Shown: positions 17,610-24,694 of the stretch, one piece after another | Numbering within the stretch: position 1 is the first letter of the stretch | Layout: each line of letters opens with the position of its first letter | Assembly (NCBI RefSeq): GCF_016618195.1 | Contig: NZ_CP067099.1 | Location: 3,286,001-3,350,000, forward strand | Source: Providencia manganoxydans | Lineage (GTDB): Bacteria; Pseudomonadota; Gammaproteobacteria; Enterobacterales; Enterobacteriaceae | Direction of reading: 5' to 3' | DNA length: 64,000 bases | Position numbers and translations under genes: made by a program | The notes under the pieces: model-generated | The model's database searches: none | The model's input: only the letters and a program-made list of their open reading frames with translations | What the model was told of the DNA's origin: nothing

Positions 17610-18608
17610 TCATAGTCCATATCTCAATCTCAATGACTGGGGATAAGGATGAAAATACTTTTGATTATTTAAATAATCATCAGGATATTCAGACAAATAG
17701 TGCATTATTAATGTTAAGGGTGCTAATAAAGGCTGTATTCCTTGTCGATATTCAAGAATTAACTTACTCAATGCCTGTCTTTGGTTTGATGTAAGATAGC
17801 GCTTAAAATAACCTTGGATATGCATAAGCACATTGGTGTGATTACGCCTTGTAGCTTGTTGCTTTAATAAATTCATAAACTTATTTCGGTACTCATCAAA
17901 ATAAGAGTCAATTGATTCCCATTTATTGTTACTAGCAACAAAACGACCAAGTTCACGATAAAGAGGTTGCGAATGTGCTAGTAAAAGGAGCTTATATCGA
18001 GCATGAAACTCGATTAAAGAATGCCGATTAAATGAATTTTTCTTTAGTTCATTTAGCTCATGAAGAGCAAATACCCGTATAATAAAATTTTCTCGAATAT
18101 GAGGATCACTTAACCTGCCATCTTCCTCAACAGGCAGCCAAGGCATTCTCTTTATTAATTGTTCAGTAAAAAGCCCCATTCCAGATTTTTTATTACCATT
18201 ACCGACAGGATCATATACCCGAACTCTTTCCAAGCCACAGCTAGGTGAGTTCTTACATACAATATAACCACTTAAATTTAAAATACCATTCAAGTAAGCA
18301 GTCGAAAATAGTACCATTTCGTTAGTTAAATCGCCATCGCGACCATCACTGAATTTGAGTCTAAGGTTATTTTCTTTAGATTTAACTAACCTTAATGCAG
18401 GTCTAGGTGTCGGTAAACCAATCGCCATCTCAGGGCATGCTTGTTTGTATTCGAAATAATCGGATAACTCGTCTACAGCAAAATGGAAACGTTTATGACC
18501 ACCATCAAATCTGACACTATCACCCAATAAACATGAGCTAATACCTACAGCAATTTTTTTATCTGAAGCGTTACTCATATCTTTAGATGAAAAAACATTA
18601 GCCATCAT
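17610..18608 (-). CDS. DUF523-DUF1722 protein (TudS/YbgA-like), prophage cargo gene
   Basis: A two-domain protein of 332 aa. The N-terminal DUF523 domain has three conserved cysteine segments, ISSCLLGDSVRFDGGHK, QACPE and KNSPSCGLERV, which in TudS hold a [4Fe-4S] cluster used to remove sulfur from thiouracil. The C-terminal DUF1722 domain (from about residue 215; LLLLAHSQPLYRELGRF) is the YbgA type. The ATG at 18608 follows AAAGG at good spacing. The gene sits inside the phage late region between Q and holin, with its own terminator, so it behaves as a moron. Role in the lysogen unknown; a thio-nucleobase repair or salvage role is only inferred from DUF523. Confidence 0.85.
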   Translation of the reverse strand: MMANVFSSKDMSNASDKKIAVGISSCLLGDSVRFDGGHKRFHFAVDELSDYFEYKQACPEMAIGLPTPRPALRLVKSKENNLRLKFSDGRDGDLTNEMVLFSTAYLNGILNLSGYIVCKNSPSCGLERVRVYDPVGNGNKKSGMGLFTEQLIKRMPWLPVEEDGRLSDPHIRENFIIRVFALHELNELKKNSFNRHSLIEFHARYKLLLLAHSQPLYRELGRFVASNNKWESIDSYFDEYRNKFMNLLKQQATRRNHTNVLMHIQGYFKRYLTSNQRQALSKLILEYRQGIQPLLAPLTLIMHYLSEYPDDYLNNQKYFHPYPQSLRLRYGL

Positions 18609-18614
18609 TGCCAC

Positions 18615-18992
18615 CTTTATATAAAATCACTTATACGACTAAGTTAACATATAATAATACTGAGCTCATATTAGTAACATTGAACTTTATTACTAGCCCT
18701 ATAAATCACCGCTACACATTATAATAAATTAGACAAAAAACACTCAATGGCCAGTCCTTGGAATAATTTTTGGAATACTGTGTTGTTCGAAATGGTATTG
18801 TGGAGGCATACGCTGAGAGTATATGCATTCAGGTTCTCCATGGCGTGTGTACTTCTATTCTGATAAATACAGATAACCCATGCAAGTTAGCCAATCAGCC
18901 TTGGCATTCTCCACAATGAAAACCCTACTTACTCTAATGCCGCTATGTGCAAGATAGAAGCTAGCAAATAGAGTTTTCATTGCCTAGAAAGC
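18615..18992. other. Structured noncoding stretch in the phage late leader
   Basis: No gene is visible. Several inverted repeats are nested here: ATTGTGGAG (18797-18805) with CTCCACAAT (18909-18917), an inner hairpin at 18802-18839 with arms beginning GGAGAACC and ending GCCTCC when read leftwards, and CAATGAAAAC (18914-18923) with GTTTTCATTG (18973-18982). A phage untranslated RNA or cruciform is possible. I could not fit a tRNA to it. Confidence 0.4.
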
Positions 18993-19014
18993 AAAAAACC
19001 CCACCGAAGTGAGG
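18993..19014 (-). terminator. Terminator after Q, probable tR' site
   Basis: Read leftwards: CCTCAC - TTCG - GTGGGG followed by T6. It lies about 70 bases past the Q stop, the place where lambdoid phages have the tR' terminator that Q protein overrides. Confidence 0.75.
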
Positions 19015-19082
19015 CTCTATAAGCTGCTGACGTTGTTGTCACTCTTATCACAATATCAGCTATTTTACGTACGTAAAGTATT

Positions 19083-19280
19083 TCAATGGATTTTTTCTAC
19101 GTATTTATCCATCTCCAAAGTTATATCTAGCCACATCAACATTCCGTCGATTTGCCCCTCTGCTTTTTGTAGCTTTTTCCCAATATGTCCATCAGAACAT
19201 TTGTGCTTTTTAGCCAACTGAATGAATGTCATGCCAAACAGATAATAATCGAGTATTCGACTGAGGTCACTGTAGGCATG
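19083..19280 (-). pseudogene. Antiterminator Q, C-terminal fragment
   Basis: Read leftwards the frame gives [20 protein letters not shown], then [15 protein letters not shown] and [11 protein letters not shown], which is the helix-turn-helix and C-terminus of a lambdoid antitermination protein Q. The N-terminal part is missing: the DNA upstream of about 19280 belongs to an ssb remnant on the other strand. The exact joint cannot be fixed because the two frames overlap. Confidence 0.7.
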
Positions 19281-19421
19281 GATGGAATCGTGAAGTTTCT
19301 AGACAAGAAACCACAGTCAACACAACAACAAAGTGGATGGGGACAGCCGCAACAACCGCAGCAACAAGCGCCGCAGAATGAGCCACCGATGGACTTCAGT
19401 GATTCAGATATACCATTCTGA
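19251..19421 (+). pseudogene. Single-stranded DNA-binding protein, C-terminal fragment
   Basis: The frame reads [20 protein letters not shown], a Gln/Pro-rich linker (GWGQPQQPQQQAPQNE) and the acidic tip PPMDFSDSDIPF that binds partner proteins. The OB-fold is missing, and the DNA upstream belongs to the Q fragment on the minus strand. A long open frame back to 19185 shows no SSB similarity. Marks the right side of the internal deletion. Confidence 0.8.
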
Positions 19422-19456
19422 CCCTTCCCTATGTTATTTAACCAAAGGATATAACC

Positions 19457-19735
19457 ATGAGTATTGACTATGTACCAAAGATAATTATCGGAACAGATAT
19501 TGATAGCGTAACAATTGATGATGATGAAATAGATGATTTGCTAGATGATGAATATACGCAGCACGGATCATATTTAAGCGGTGAATTTAGTTTTATTGGG
19601 AAGGAGCTTTTTATTCATGAGATGCTTCAACCCGACTTCCAATTAAGATTTCGCACCCTGAAAGATGAAATTTCAGAAGAGCTAGGTGTAAGCCCTGATG
19701 ATATACACATAAGAAATGGCTTATTAATTATGTAA
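19457..19735 (+). CDS. Acidic phage protein of unknown function, 92 aa
   Basis: Reads MSIDYVPKIIIGTDIDSVTI, very acidic near residues 18-35 (DDDEIDDLLDDEY). AAAGGAT precedes the ATG. It lies in the early, plus-strand gene string. I do not recognise the family. Confidence 0.65.
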   Translation: MSIDYVPKIIIGTDIDSVTIDDDEIDDLLDDEYTQHGSYLSGEFSFIGKELFIHEMLQPDFQLRFRTLKDEISEELGVSPDDIHIRNGLLIM

Positions 19736-19755
19736 TTTAATTACATGGAATATTT

Positions 19756-19766
19756 GCAAGGATGCA
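19756..19766 (+). repeat. Leader repeat copy 1
   Basis: GCAAGGATGCA about 15 bases before a start codon; GCA and TGC can pair. Two closely similar copies precede the next two genes (19954-19965 and 20152-20163). Confidence 0.55.
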
Positions 19767-19780
19767 AACAGGAGATAGAT

Positions 19781-19942
19781 ATGACTATTGAACAGTTACA
19801 AGAAGAAAACACAAAGTTAAAACAAGCCATCACTGATATATACCGCAACTGTGAAGAATGTGAATTTGATGGAAGCGGTACTTATTATGCAATAGAGCAA
19901 GACCACGTTAATGATGCGTATGAGCTAGTAAACCCAACGTAA
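19781..19942 (+). CDS. Small phage protein with an N-terminal coiled coil, 53 aa
   Basis: Reads MTIEQLQEENTKLKQAITDI followed by CEECEFDGSG. The ATG at 19781 has an AGGAG site; a longer frame from 19745 would start inside a repeated leader motif. Function unknown. Confidence 0.6.
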   Translation: MTIEQLQEENTKLKQAITDIYRNCEECEFDGSGTYYAIEQDHVNDAYELVNPT

Positions 19943-19953
19943 TAATTTAACTC

Positions 19954-19965
19954 GCAGGGATGCAA
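19954..19965 (+). repeat. Leader repeat copy 2
   Basis: GCAGGGATGCAA, 13 bases before the zinc-ribbon gene start, followed by the ribosome site AAGGAA. Confidence 0.55.
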
Positions 19966-19978
19966 TAAGGAAATAAGC

Positions 19979-20176
19979 ATGACAGATAAAGAGTATAAAT
20001 GCCATGACTGTGGAGAGGAAACAAAAATAATAGCCGGTACATCAGCAGAGGGATATCACGGTTTCATTATTCAATGCCCTCATTGCGGTTACGAGGCGGG
20101 ATTATTCAGAACAATCAGGGATGCTGAGTTTATTATTAACAGTAATTTATCGCAGGGATGCAATGAAGAGGAATGA
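19979..20176 (+). CDS. Phage zinc-ribbon protein, 65 aa
   Basis: Two CxxC pairs, CHDC (residues 8-11) and CPHC (34-37), form a probable zinc ribbon: YKCHDCGEET ... IIQCPHCGYEA. The start has AAGGAAATAAGC before it. A common type among small early genes of lambdoid phages; function unknown. Confidence 0.7.
   Translation: MTDKEYKCHDCGEETKIIAGTSAEGYHGFIIQCPHCGYEAGLFRTIRDAEFIINSNLSQGCNEEE
20152..20163 (+). repeat. Leader repeat copy 3
   Basis: GCAGGGATGCAA, overlapping the end of the zinc-ribbon gene and preceding the interrupted gene at 20179. Confidence 0.55.
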
Positions 20177-20178
20177 AT

Positions 20179-20634
20179 ATGAAAGACAGAATCAAGTTTA
20201 ACGATGCAATGTTAGCGGCTGTCATGGATGGCAGTAAAACGCAGACGCGCAGACGAATTGAGCCACAGCCAAGGGTAACATAAGAGGAGTTACGAACTCT
20301 TGGTGCATGGCAAGAAGGCTATTCACTATCCGAGCAAGTATGTGCAGCGTGGAGGCATGGGTTTGTTGATGTTGATTGCCCGTATGGTGAGATTGGCGAC
20401 ATCATCAACGTTGCGGATAAAAACGGTAATATCAAAGGGAAAATTGAGATTACTGATGTTTGGTTGCAGCAAGTAAATGATATCAGTGAAAGCGATGCTA
20501 AAGCTGAAGGGTTCGATGGGAAGCTAAGCGCTTACTCATCTGAGTTTGCTTTGATGTGGAATGCAATATACGGAACTGATAGCTGGATTAATAACGAATG
20601 GGCGTGGGTGATTGAGTTTGTAGTTGTAAGTTAG
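20179..20634 (+). pseudogene. ASCH-like phage protein interrupted by an in-frame TAA
   Basis: The first 34 codons read MKDRIKFNDAMLAAVMDGSK, then TQTRRRIEPQPRVT, and meet TAA at 20281-20283. The same frame continues for 117 more codons with CPYGEIGDIINVADK, ITDVWLQQVNDISESDAKAE and WNAIYGTDSWINNEWAWVIE, which is the layout of ASCH-domain phage proteins. All segments are in one frame, so a single base change explains the break. Confidence 0.8.
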
Positions 20635-20675
20635 TAAAGTAATGCCTCATATTTTAACTTGGCATCTATTTGATT

Positions 20676-21203
20676 ATGAAAATTAAATGTAGAAAATTTT
20701 ATCGAATGTTATTCTCTTCAAGTTCAACTCATAAAGGATTAAATATTACATCGCTGTCAGATGATAAATATAGAAATAAAGATTACAACTTTCACTTTAT
20801 ATCCTCAGCGTCATTAACGCTTATATCAGTTACATTTTTCATTGGAATGCTTAGCGTAAATTTGAAATCAATTAATAACCTAGCTTTTATAGAGTTATTT
20901 TTATCGATGCTATCATTTTCGATATCTATCGTAATAAATTCATTTTCATTATTTTACTTGTACTTAGCATTAAATAGCGAGCATGATAAAACACAGTTAT
21001 TAATAGTTTTTAAATATAGATTTTTTGCAGCCATGAAATTAATTTCATTTTTATCACCAGCACTAGGGGTTCTTTTTCTGATATCTTACTTTAATGAATA
21101 TATAGCTATGGCGTCATTTTTATTACTTATTCTTCTATTGTATTGCTATGGTCGAGTAATAGATAGAGCCTCAAGAAAAGCAACTAACATTATATATAAG
21201 TAA
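20676..21203 (+). CDS. Phage-borne membrane protein of unknown function
   Basis: A protein of 175 aa with four clear hydrophobic segments, near residues 43-62, 68-94, 115-133 and 139-154 (for example LFLSMLSFSISIVINSFSLF). The coding DNA is distinctly AT-rich. ATG 20676 is the likely start; an in-frame TTG lies 6 bases upstream. It has its own terminator. Small membrane proteins in this part of a prophage may act in superinfection exclusion, but nothing in the sequence proves it. Confidence 0.65.
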   Translation: MKIKCRKFYRMLFSSSSTHKGLNITSLSDDKYRNKDYNFHFISSASLTLISVTFFIGMLSVNLKSINNLAFIELFLSMLSFSISIVINSFSLFYLYLALNSEHDKTQLLIVFKYRFFAAMKLISFLSPALGVLFLISYFNEYIAMASFLLLILLLYCYGRVIDRASRKATNIIYK

Positions 21204-21225
21204 CCCTGCACTAGCAGGGTTTTTT
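21202..21225 (+). terminator. Terminator after the membrane protein gene
   Basis: ACCCTGC - 4 nt - GCAGGGT followed by T6. Confidence 0.85.
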
Positions 21226-21248
21226 ATACCTAAAATTCAGGAGTAAGC

Positions 21249-21530
21249 ATGGATAAATCAAGGCAGAAATTTGAATATTGGTACTTCAATAATCATAGTC
21301 ATGAGCAGAAATACCCGCTGCACAAAGATGAAAGCGGAGGGTATTTCTATGATGGAACAAGAAAAGCATGGGTGGCATGGCAAGCATCACGCGAGAGTTT
21401 AATTAATAGTTTGGAGCCTGTTGGTTATATATCGGAAGATGGATTGAATTCATTATCAGAAAATAGCGATGCAATAACCTCTTCCAAGCAGCAATATAAT
21501 AAAGTAATTCCTCTATATAAATTAGATTAA
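21249..21530 (+). CDS. Phage protein of unknown function, 93 aa
   Basis: Reads MDKSRQKFEYWYFNNHSHEQ, then AWVAWQASRESLINS. The KAWxAWQASR segment is common in early-region phage proteins of enterobacteria. A CAGGAG site precedes the ATG. Function unknown. Confidence 0.7.
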   Translation: MDKSRQKFEYWYFNNHSHEQKYPLHKDESGGYFYDGTRKAWVAWQASRESLINSLEPVGYISEDGLNSLSENSDAITSSKQQYNKVIPLYKLD

Positions 21531-21536
21531 ATAACC

Positions 21537-21713
21537 ATGCAAATAATCGGATATGTATTACTCATGCTAATACAGGGTTCTGCTGTGCCTGTTACAGAGC
21601 AAATATACACACAGCAAGAATGCGAGAGCCGTGCGTGGCAAATAATGCAGGTGCGGGATGTTGAGATAGTTTGTGGAGAGGTATTCGGTGAGAAAATTAT
21701 CAACGATGGATGA
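21537..21713 (+). CDS. Small phage protein with a hydrophobic N-terminus, 58 aa
   Basis: Reads MQIIGYVLLMLIQGSAVPVT, then YTQQECESRAWQIMQVRD. The N-terminus could be a signal peptide or one membrane helix; two cysteines follow. It resembles small DUF1482-type phage proteins. It starts 4 bases after the preceding stop and overlaps the next gene. Confidence 0.55.
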   Translation: MQIIGYVLLMLIQGSAVPVTEQIYTQQECESRAWQIMQVRDVEIVCGEVFGEKIINDG

Positions 21714-21870
21714 GCTAATAGAGGCTAGTTACAACGAACATTGCAGAATAATCGTTAATTACTATTTCAGCGGTAGGCATGGAAATAAGAAGAATGAGCC
21801 TAAAGTTCCTAAATATAGGAGAGATAGAGTGTTAAATAAATTGGCAAGAGTAGAAATGGGTGAGATATGA
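21688..21870 (+). CDS. Small basic phage protein
   Basis: From GTG 21688 it reads VRKLSTMDELIEASYNEHCR, with a Lys-rich middle (GNKKNEPKVPKYRRDR). A GTG at 21673 is an alternative start. The stop overlaps the next start (ATGA). Function unknown. Confidence 0.55.
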   Translation: MRKLSTMDELIEASYNEHCRIIVNYYFSGRHGNKKNEPKVPKYRRDRVLNKLARVEMGEI

Positions 21871-22031
21871 AATTTAAAGTCGGCGATAAAGTTTATATTA
21901 AACCGTGGCATATTATAGCAACCATTTATTATGTTGATGACGAAGATTCCGCTATTCCCTACTTGGTCGAGGAGGAAGACGGTCAAACATCATGGTGGCA
22001 TGAGGAAGATTTGGAGTTAATCAATGAATAA
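21867..22031 (+). CDS. Small acidic phage protein, 54 aa
   Basis: Reads MKFKVGDKVYIKPWHIIATI, then an acidic half ending SWWHEEDLELINE. The VGDKVYI start is like that of small SH3-like or KOW-like proteins, but this is weak. It overlaps both neighbours by a few bases. Confidence 0.6.
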   Translation: MKFKVGDKVYIKPWHIIATIYYVDDEDSAIPYLVEEEDGQTSWWHEEDLELINE

Positions 22032-22263
22032 ATACACAGTAAAGGCTGAGAATGTAAAGCCGAACGACTGCATGATTGTAGCTGGCATCAGCGTTCGAGT
22101 GCGTTATTGTTATTATCACCACAGTAGCATCGAGCATATTAAAGGAAAGATAACGTTCGACCTGCAAAGGTTTGAAGATGAACTACATCCACTATGCGAT
22201 AAAACATTCATGAGAATATCTATGGATTTAGATGAGTTAGTTGAGGTGCTGAGAGATGAATAA
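22024..22263 (+). CDS. Phage protein of unknown function, 79 aa
   Basis: Reads MNKYTVKAENVKPNDCMIVA and ends LDELVEVLRDE. Overlaps the genes before and after by 8 bases each, so it is translated as part of the same string. Confidence 0.6.
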   Translation: MNKYTVKAENVKPNDCMIVAGISVRVRYCYYHHSSIEHIKGKITFDLQRFEDELHPLCDKTFMRISMDLDELVEVLRDE

Positions 22264-22591
22264 ATACACCGAACTATCTGACTTCGAGATTAATAAAAAA
22301 GTTGCAGAATATACACTTCCTGCTGGGGATTGGTATGTTATTAATAAAAAAACCGAAAATGCTGTTGGGTGCTTTGGAACTTGTAGGTTCGACCCGTGCA
22401 ATAAATACAATGATGCAATGCCTATCATTATAGGTTACAGAATAAGCATGTATTTTGTTAGTGATAATATCGAATGGGCTGCTCGTGATAGTAATACAGA
22501 TTATGGTGAGCTTGAATGTACTGATAAAAATTACTGTCGTGCTGCTATGATTTTATTCTTGTTAATGAAGGATGTGGAGAATAATCAATGA
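22256..22591 (+). CDS. DUF2591-type phage protein, 111 aa
   Basis: Reads MNKYTELSDFEINKKVAEYT, with CFGTCRFDPCNKYNDAMPII in the middle and a C-terminal YCRAAMILFLLMKD segment, the layout of DUF2591 phage proteins. Function unknown. A decayed second member lies at 22805. Confidence 0.7.
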   Translation: MNKYTELSDFEINKKVAEYTLPAGDWYVINKKTENAVGCFGTCRFDPCNKYNDAMPIIIGYRISMYFVSDNIEWAARDSNTDYGELECTDKNYCRAAMILFLLMKDVENNQ

Positions 22592-22794
22592 AACAAGTTC
22601 AAGCAATGACAACGCTAGTATTAATTGATGGTGTTACTTATCAAATAGCATTACCAAAACAATATGTTTTACTGCAAACAAAGCAAGCATTGATGATGGC
22701 TACCGAATTCGAAGGTCGATTGGTGAAATGTGACTTTGCAGATTTGCAACCAATGAAAGCCGAAGGCATGCCTTTTAATATTAATCATGGATAG
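22588..22794 (+). CDS. Small phage protein, 68 aa
   Basis: Reads MKQVQAMTTLVLIDGVTYQI and ends GMPFNINHG. Start overlaps the preceding stop (ATGA). No recognised family. Confidence 0.55.
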   Translation: MKQVQAMTTLVLIDGVTYQIALPKQYVLLQTKQALMMATEFEGRLVKCDFADLQPMKAEGMPFNINHG

Positions 22795-22804
22795 GACATG
22801 GAAA

Positions 22805-23188
22805 ATGAATGAATATAGCAAACTAAATGATTGACAGATTAATCAATTGGTGCATAACTATTACGTTTGCAATGGCGAGTTTAATCTTGAGTTCACTCGT
22901 CACTCTGTGAGATGGATAAATAATAATTACGATATTACATATAAAAGAAATGAAGCAATAACTAAAATTGATCGTGATTATTTTGAGGATAAAATAATAT
23001 TTCACATAATTAGAAAATTTAAAATTAACATTCAATGGAGAGATTCAGTAAATCTATCACCGCTAGCTATTCATGAGAAGTTAATAGCAGAAAGTGCAGA
23101 TATATCTAGAGCTGTTCTAGAGTGCTATTTAATGATTAAAGAAGAAGGTAATTTAAAATGGATATTATCGACTCAGCAAACGAACTAG
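22805..23188 (+). pseudogene. Second DUF2591-like gene, interrupted by TGA
   Basis: The frame starts MNEYSKLND, then TGA at codon 10 (22832-22834), then goes on QINQLVHNYYVCNGEFNLEF and ends SRAVLECYLMIKEEGNLK. The start and the C-terminus are parallel to the intact DUF2591-type gene just upstream, so this is probably an old duplicate inactivated by a point change. Confidence 0.7.
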
Positions 23189-23358
23189 AGCAATTACATA
23201 TTAAAGCCGCATTATCAAATCGCAAGGTAGCAATCAAATCATATAACGGAATGTGCATCTGGTGCGAAGAAATACCAGCAGCACCAAATAGCGCATATTG
23301 CAGTAAAGATTGTGGAGATGATTATGAAAAATATAAAAGAAAGAATGGAGGTGTATAA
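23158..23358 (+). CDS. Small zinc-finger phage protein, 66 aa
   Basis: Reads MDIIDSANELEQLHIKAALS, like the N-terminus of phage TraR/DksA-type proteins. The finger is CIWCEE ... YCSKDCGDDY, four cysteines near residues 33, 36, 48 and 52. It could bind RNA polymerase as TraR does, but this is only inferred. A GGAGGTG site for xis follows. Confidence 0.65.
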   Translation: MDIIDSANELEQLHIKAALSNRKVAIKSYNGMCIWCEEIPAAPNSAYCSKDCGDDYEKYKRKNGGV

Positions 23359-23616
23359 ATGCAAACAGTCAGAGAATTCGCAAAAAAACACAGAAGAAGT
23401 GATGAAACAGTTAGACGATGGATAAACTCAGGGAAAATATACCCTGCACCAACATTTGACGGGTATCAATATTTAATACACCCATCCGCAGAAAAAATAA
23501 CAAACTACGAAAAGCTTACCCCAAGCATTCTATTAAATAATAACTGCAAACTGTTAAAAAGGATTGAGACAGATGGCAAGAAACAGAAGCCCCAAAAACG
23601 CACACTTACCACCTAA
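23359..23616 (+). CDS. Excisionase (Xis-like)
   Basis: An 85-aa winged-helix protein starting MQTVREFAKKHRRSDETVRR, then WINSGKIYPAPTFDGYQYLI, the MerR/Xis-like recognition helix and wing. It lies immediately before int, and the two genes overlap by 44 bases. It would direct Int towards excision. Confidence 0.8.
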   Translation: MQTVREFAKKHRRSDETVRRWINSGKIYPAPTFDGYQYLIHPSAEKITNYEKLTPSILLNNNCKLLKRIETDGKKQKPQKRTLTT

Positions 23617-24637
23617 TTTATATTGCCGGAAAGGTTATTATAGTTACAGGAATCCTGAAACTGGAATTGAGTACGGCATAGGCAGAAATAAAGCCGAGGC
23701 AGTTAATGAGGCTATCTCGGCTAATTATCAAATATTATCAGAAAAGATAAAGCCAAGTTTAGTAGAAAGAATGGCTGACTCTGGAGTTATGTTGTATCAG
23801 TGGATTTCAGAGTATCAAGAAATATTAAAAAATAGAGATTTGAAGCCTAAAACATATAAATCATATATAAGTAAGCTAAATTCAATAAAAGAATATATTC
23901 CGAACATAAGTATATCCCTAGTTACACCTCAATTAATATCTCAATTGATAAATGAAATATCAAAAACAGGTAAAATATCCATGGCTGCTCAAGTGCGTAC
24001 AACTTCGATTGACCTATTTAGGGAAGCGATAATAAAAGGAATTTTAAAAGATAATCCAGCGGAGCACACAAAGCCTCCAAAAGTGCAAGTATCACGCTCA
24101 AGGATGTCATTTTCTGACTATGAATCAATAAAAAAAGAAATATCTGCTTTTGGTGATTTCTATCCGCTGTTAATGGATTTGGCGCTTCTTACTGGTCAGA
24201 GAGCTGGTGATGTGTTAAAAATTAAACGAAGTGATATAAAAGATGGTAGATTGTTTATTACTCAAGAAAAAACAGGGATAAAAATAGCAATTCCTCTTAC
24301 TTTATCCATGCTAAAATTAAGAAAATCTGTCAATGATGTACTGATATCCCCAGTGCTAGACAATAAAACTGAGTATCTATTCATAAACGAAAAGAAAAAC
24401 AACCTCCCTTATATGACACTATTCAGGAGGTTTAGCTCAGCAAGGGATAATTCAGGGTTAAAATGGCCTGATAAGACCCCTCCGTCCTTTCATGAGATAA
24501 GAAGTCTGTCAGCTAGGATATACTCTGAAGAAAAAAACAGTGAGTTTGCGAAAGCGCTACTAGGGCACAAGAGCATGAAAATGACCGCTGTTTACCAAGA
24601 TGAGCGCTCAAATGACTGGAATTACATTTCGGAATAA
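23573..24637 (+). CDS. int: Phage integrase (tyrosine recombinase)
   Basis: A site-specific recombinase of 354 aa. An N-terminal arm-binding domain (PNLYCRKGYYSYRNPETGIE) is followed by a core-binding domain and the catalytic domain: Arg in LLTGQRAGDVLKI, the HxxR box HEIRSL, the second His in LLGHKSMKM and the Tyr nucleophile in TAVYQDE. All five catalytic elements appear intact. The ATG at 23573 gives MARNRSPKN; a TTG 9 bases upstream is less likely. It ends 57 bases before modE, right at the attachment site, so the enzyme probably integrates at the modE 5' end. Confidence 0.92.
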   Translation: MARNRSPKNAHLPPNLYCRKGYYSYRNPETGIEYGIGRNKAEAVNEAISANYQILSEKIKPSLVERMADSGVMLYQWISEYQEILKNRDLKPKTYKSYISKLNSIKEYIPNISISLVTPQLISQLINEISKTGKISMAAQVRTTSIDLFREAIIKGILKDNPAEHTKPPKVQVSRSRMSFSDYESIKKEISAFGDFYPLLMDLALLTGQRAGDVLKIKRSDIKDGRLFITQEKTGIKIAIPLTLSMLKLRKSVNDVLISPVLDNKTEYLFINEKKNNLPYMTLFRRFSSARDNSGLKWPDKTPPSFHEIRSLSARIYSEEKNSEFAKALLGHKSMKMTAVYQDERSNDWNYISE

Positions 24638-24694
24638 TATTGAGTGATTTTGGAAAGGCTCCATATAACAAGTTGATATTTAAAAGGTTTATTT

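Noticed and set aside
17552..17794. 80-codon plus-strand frame at the end of the DUF523-DUF1722 gene
   Set aside because: Mostly antisense to a well-supported gene and without a family match.
18802..18839. Possible phage tRNA in the hairpin region
   Set aside because: No set of acceptor, D, anticodon and T arms could be fitted on either strand.
19009..19221. 70-codon plus-strand frame
   Set aside because: Opposite the Q fragment and its terminator; composition is not protein-like.
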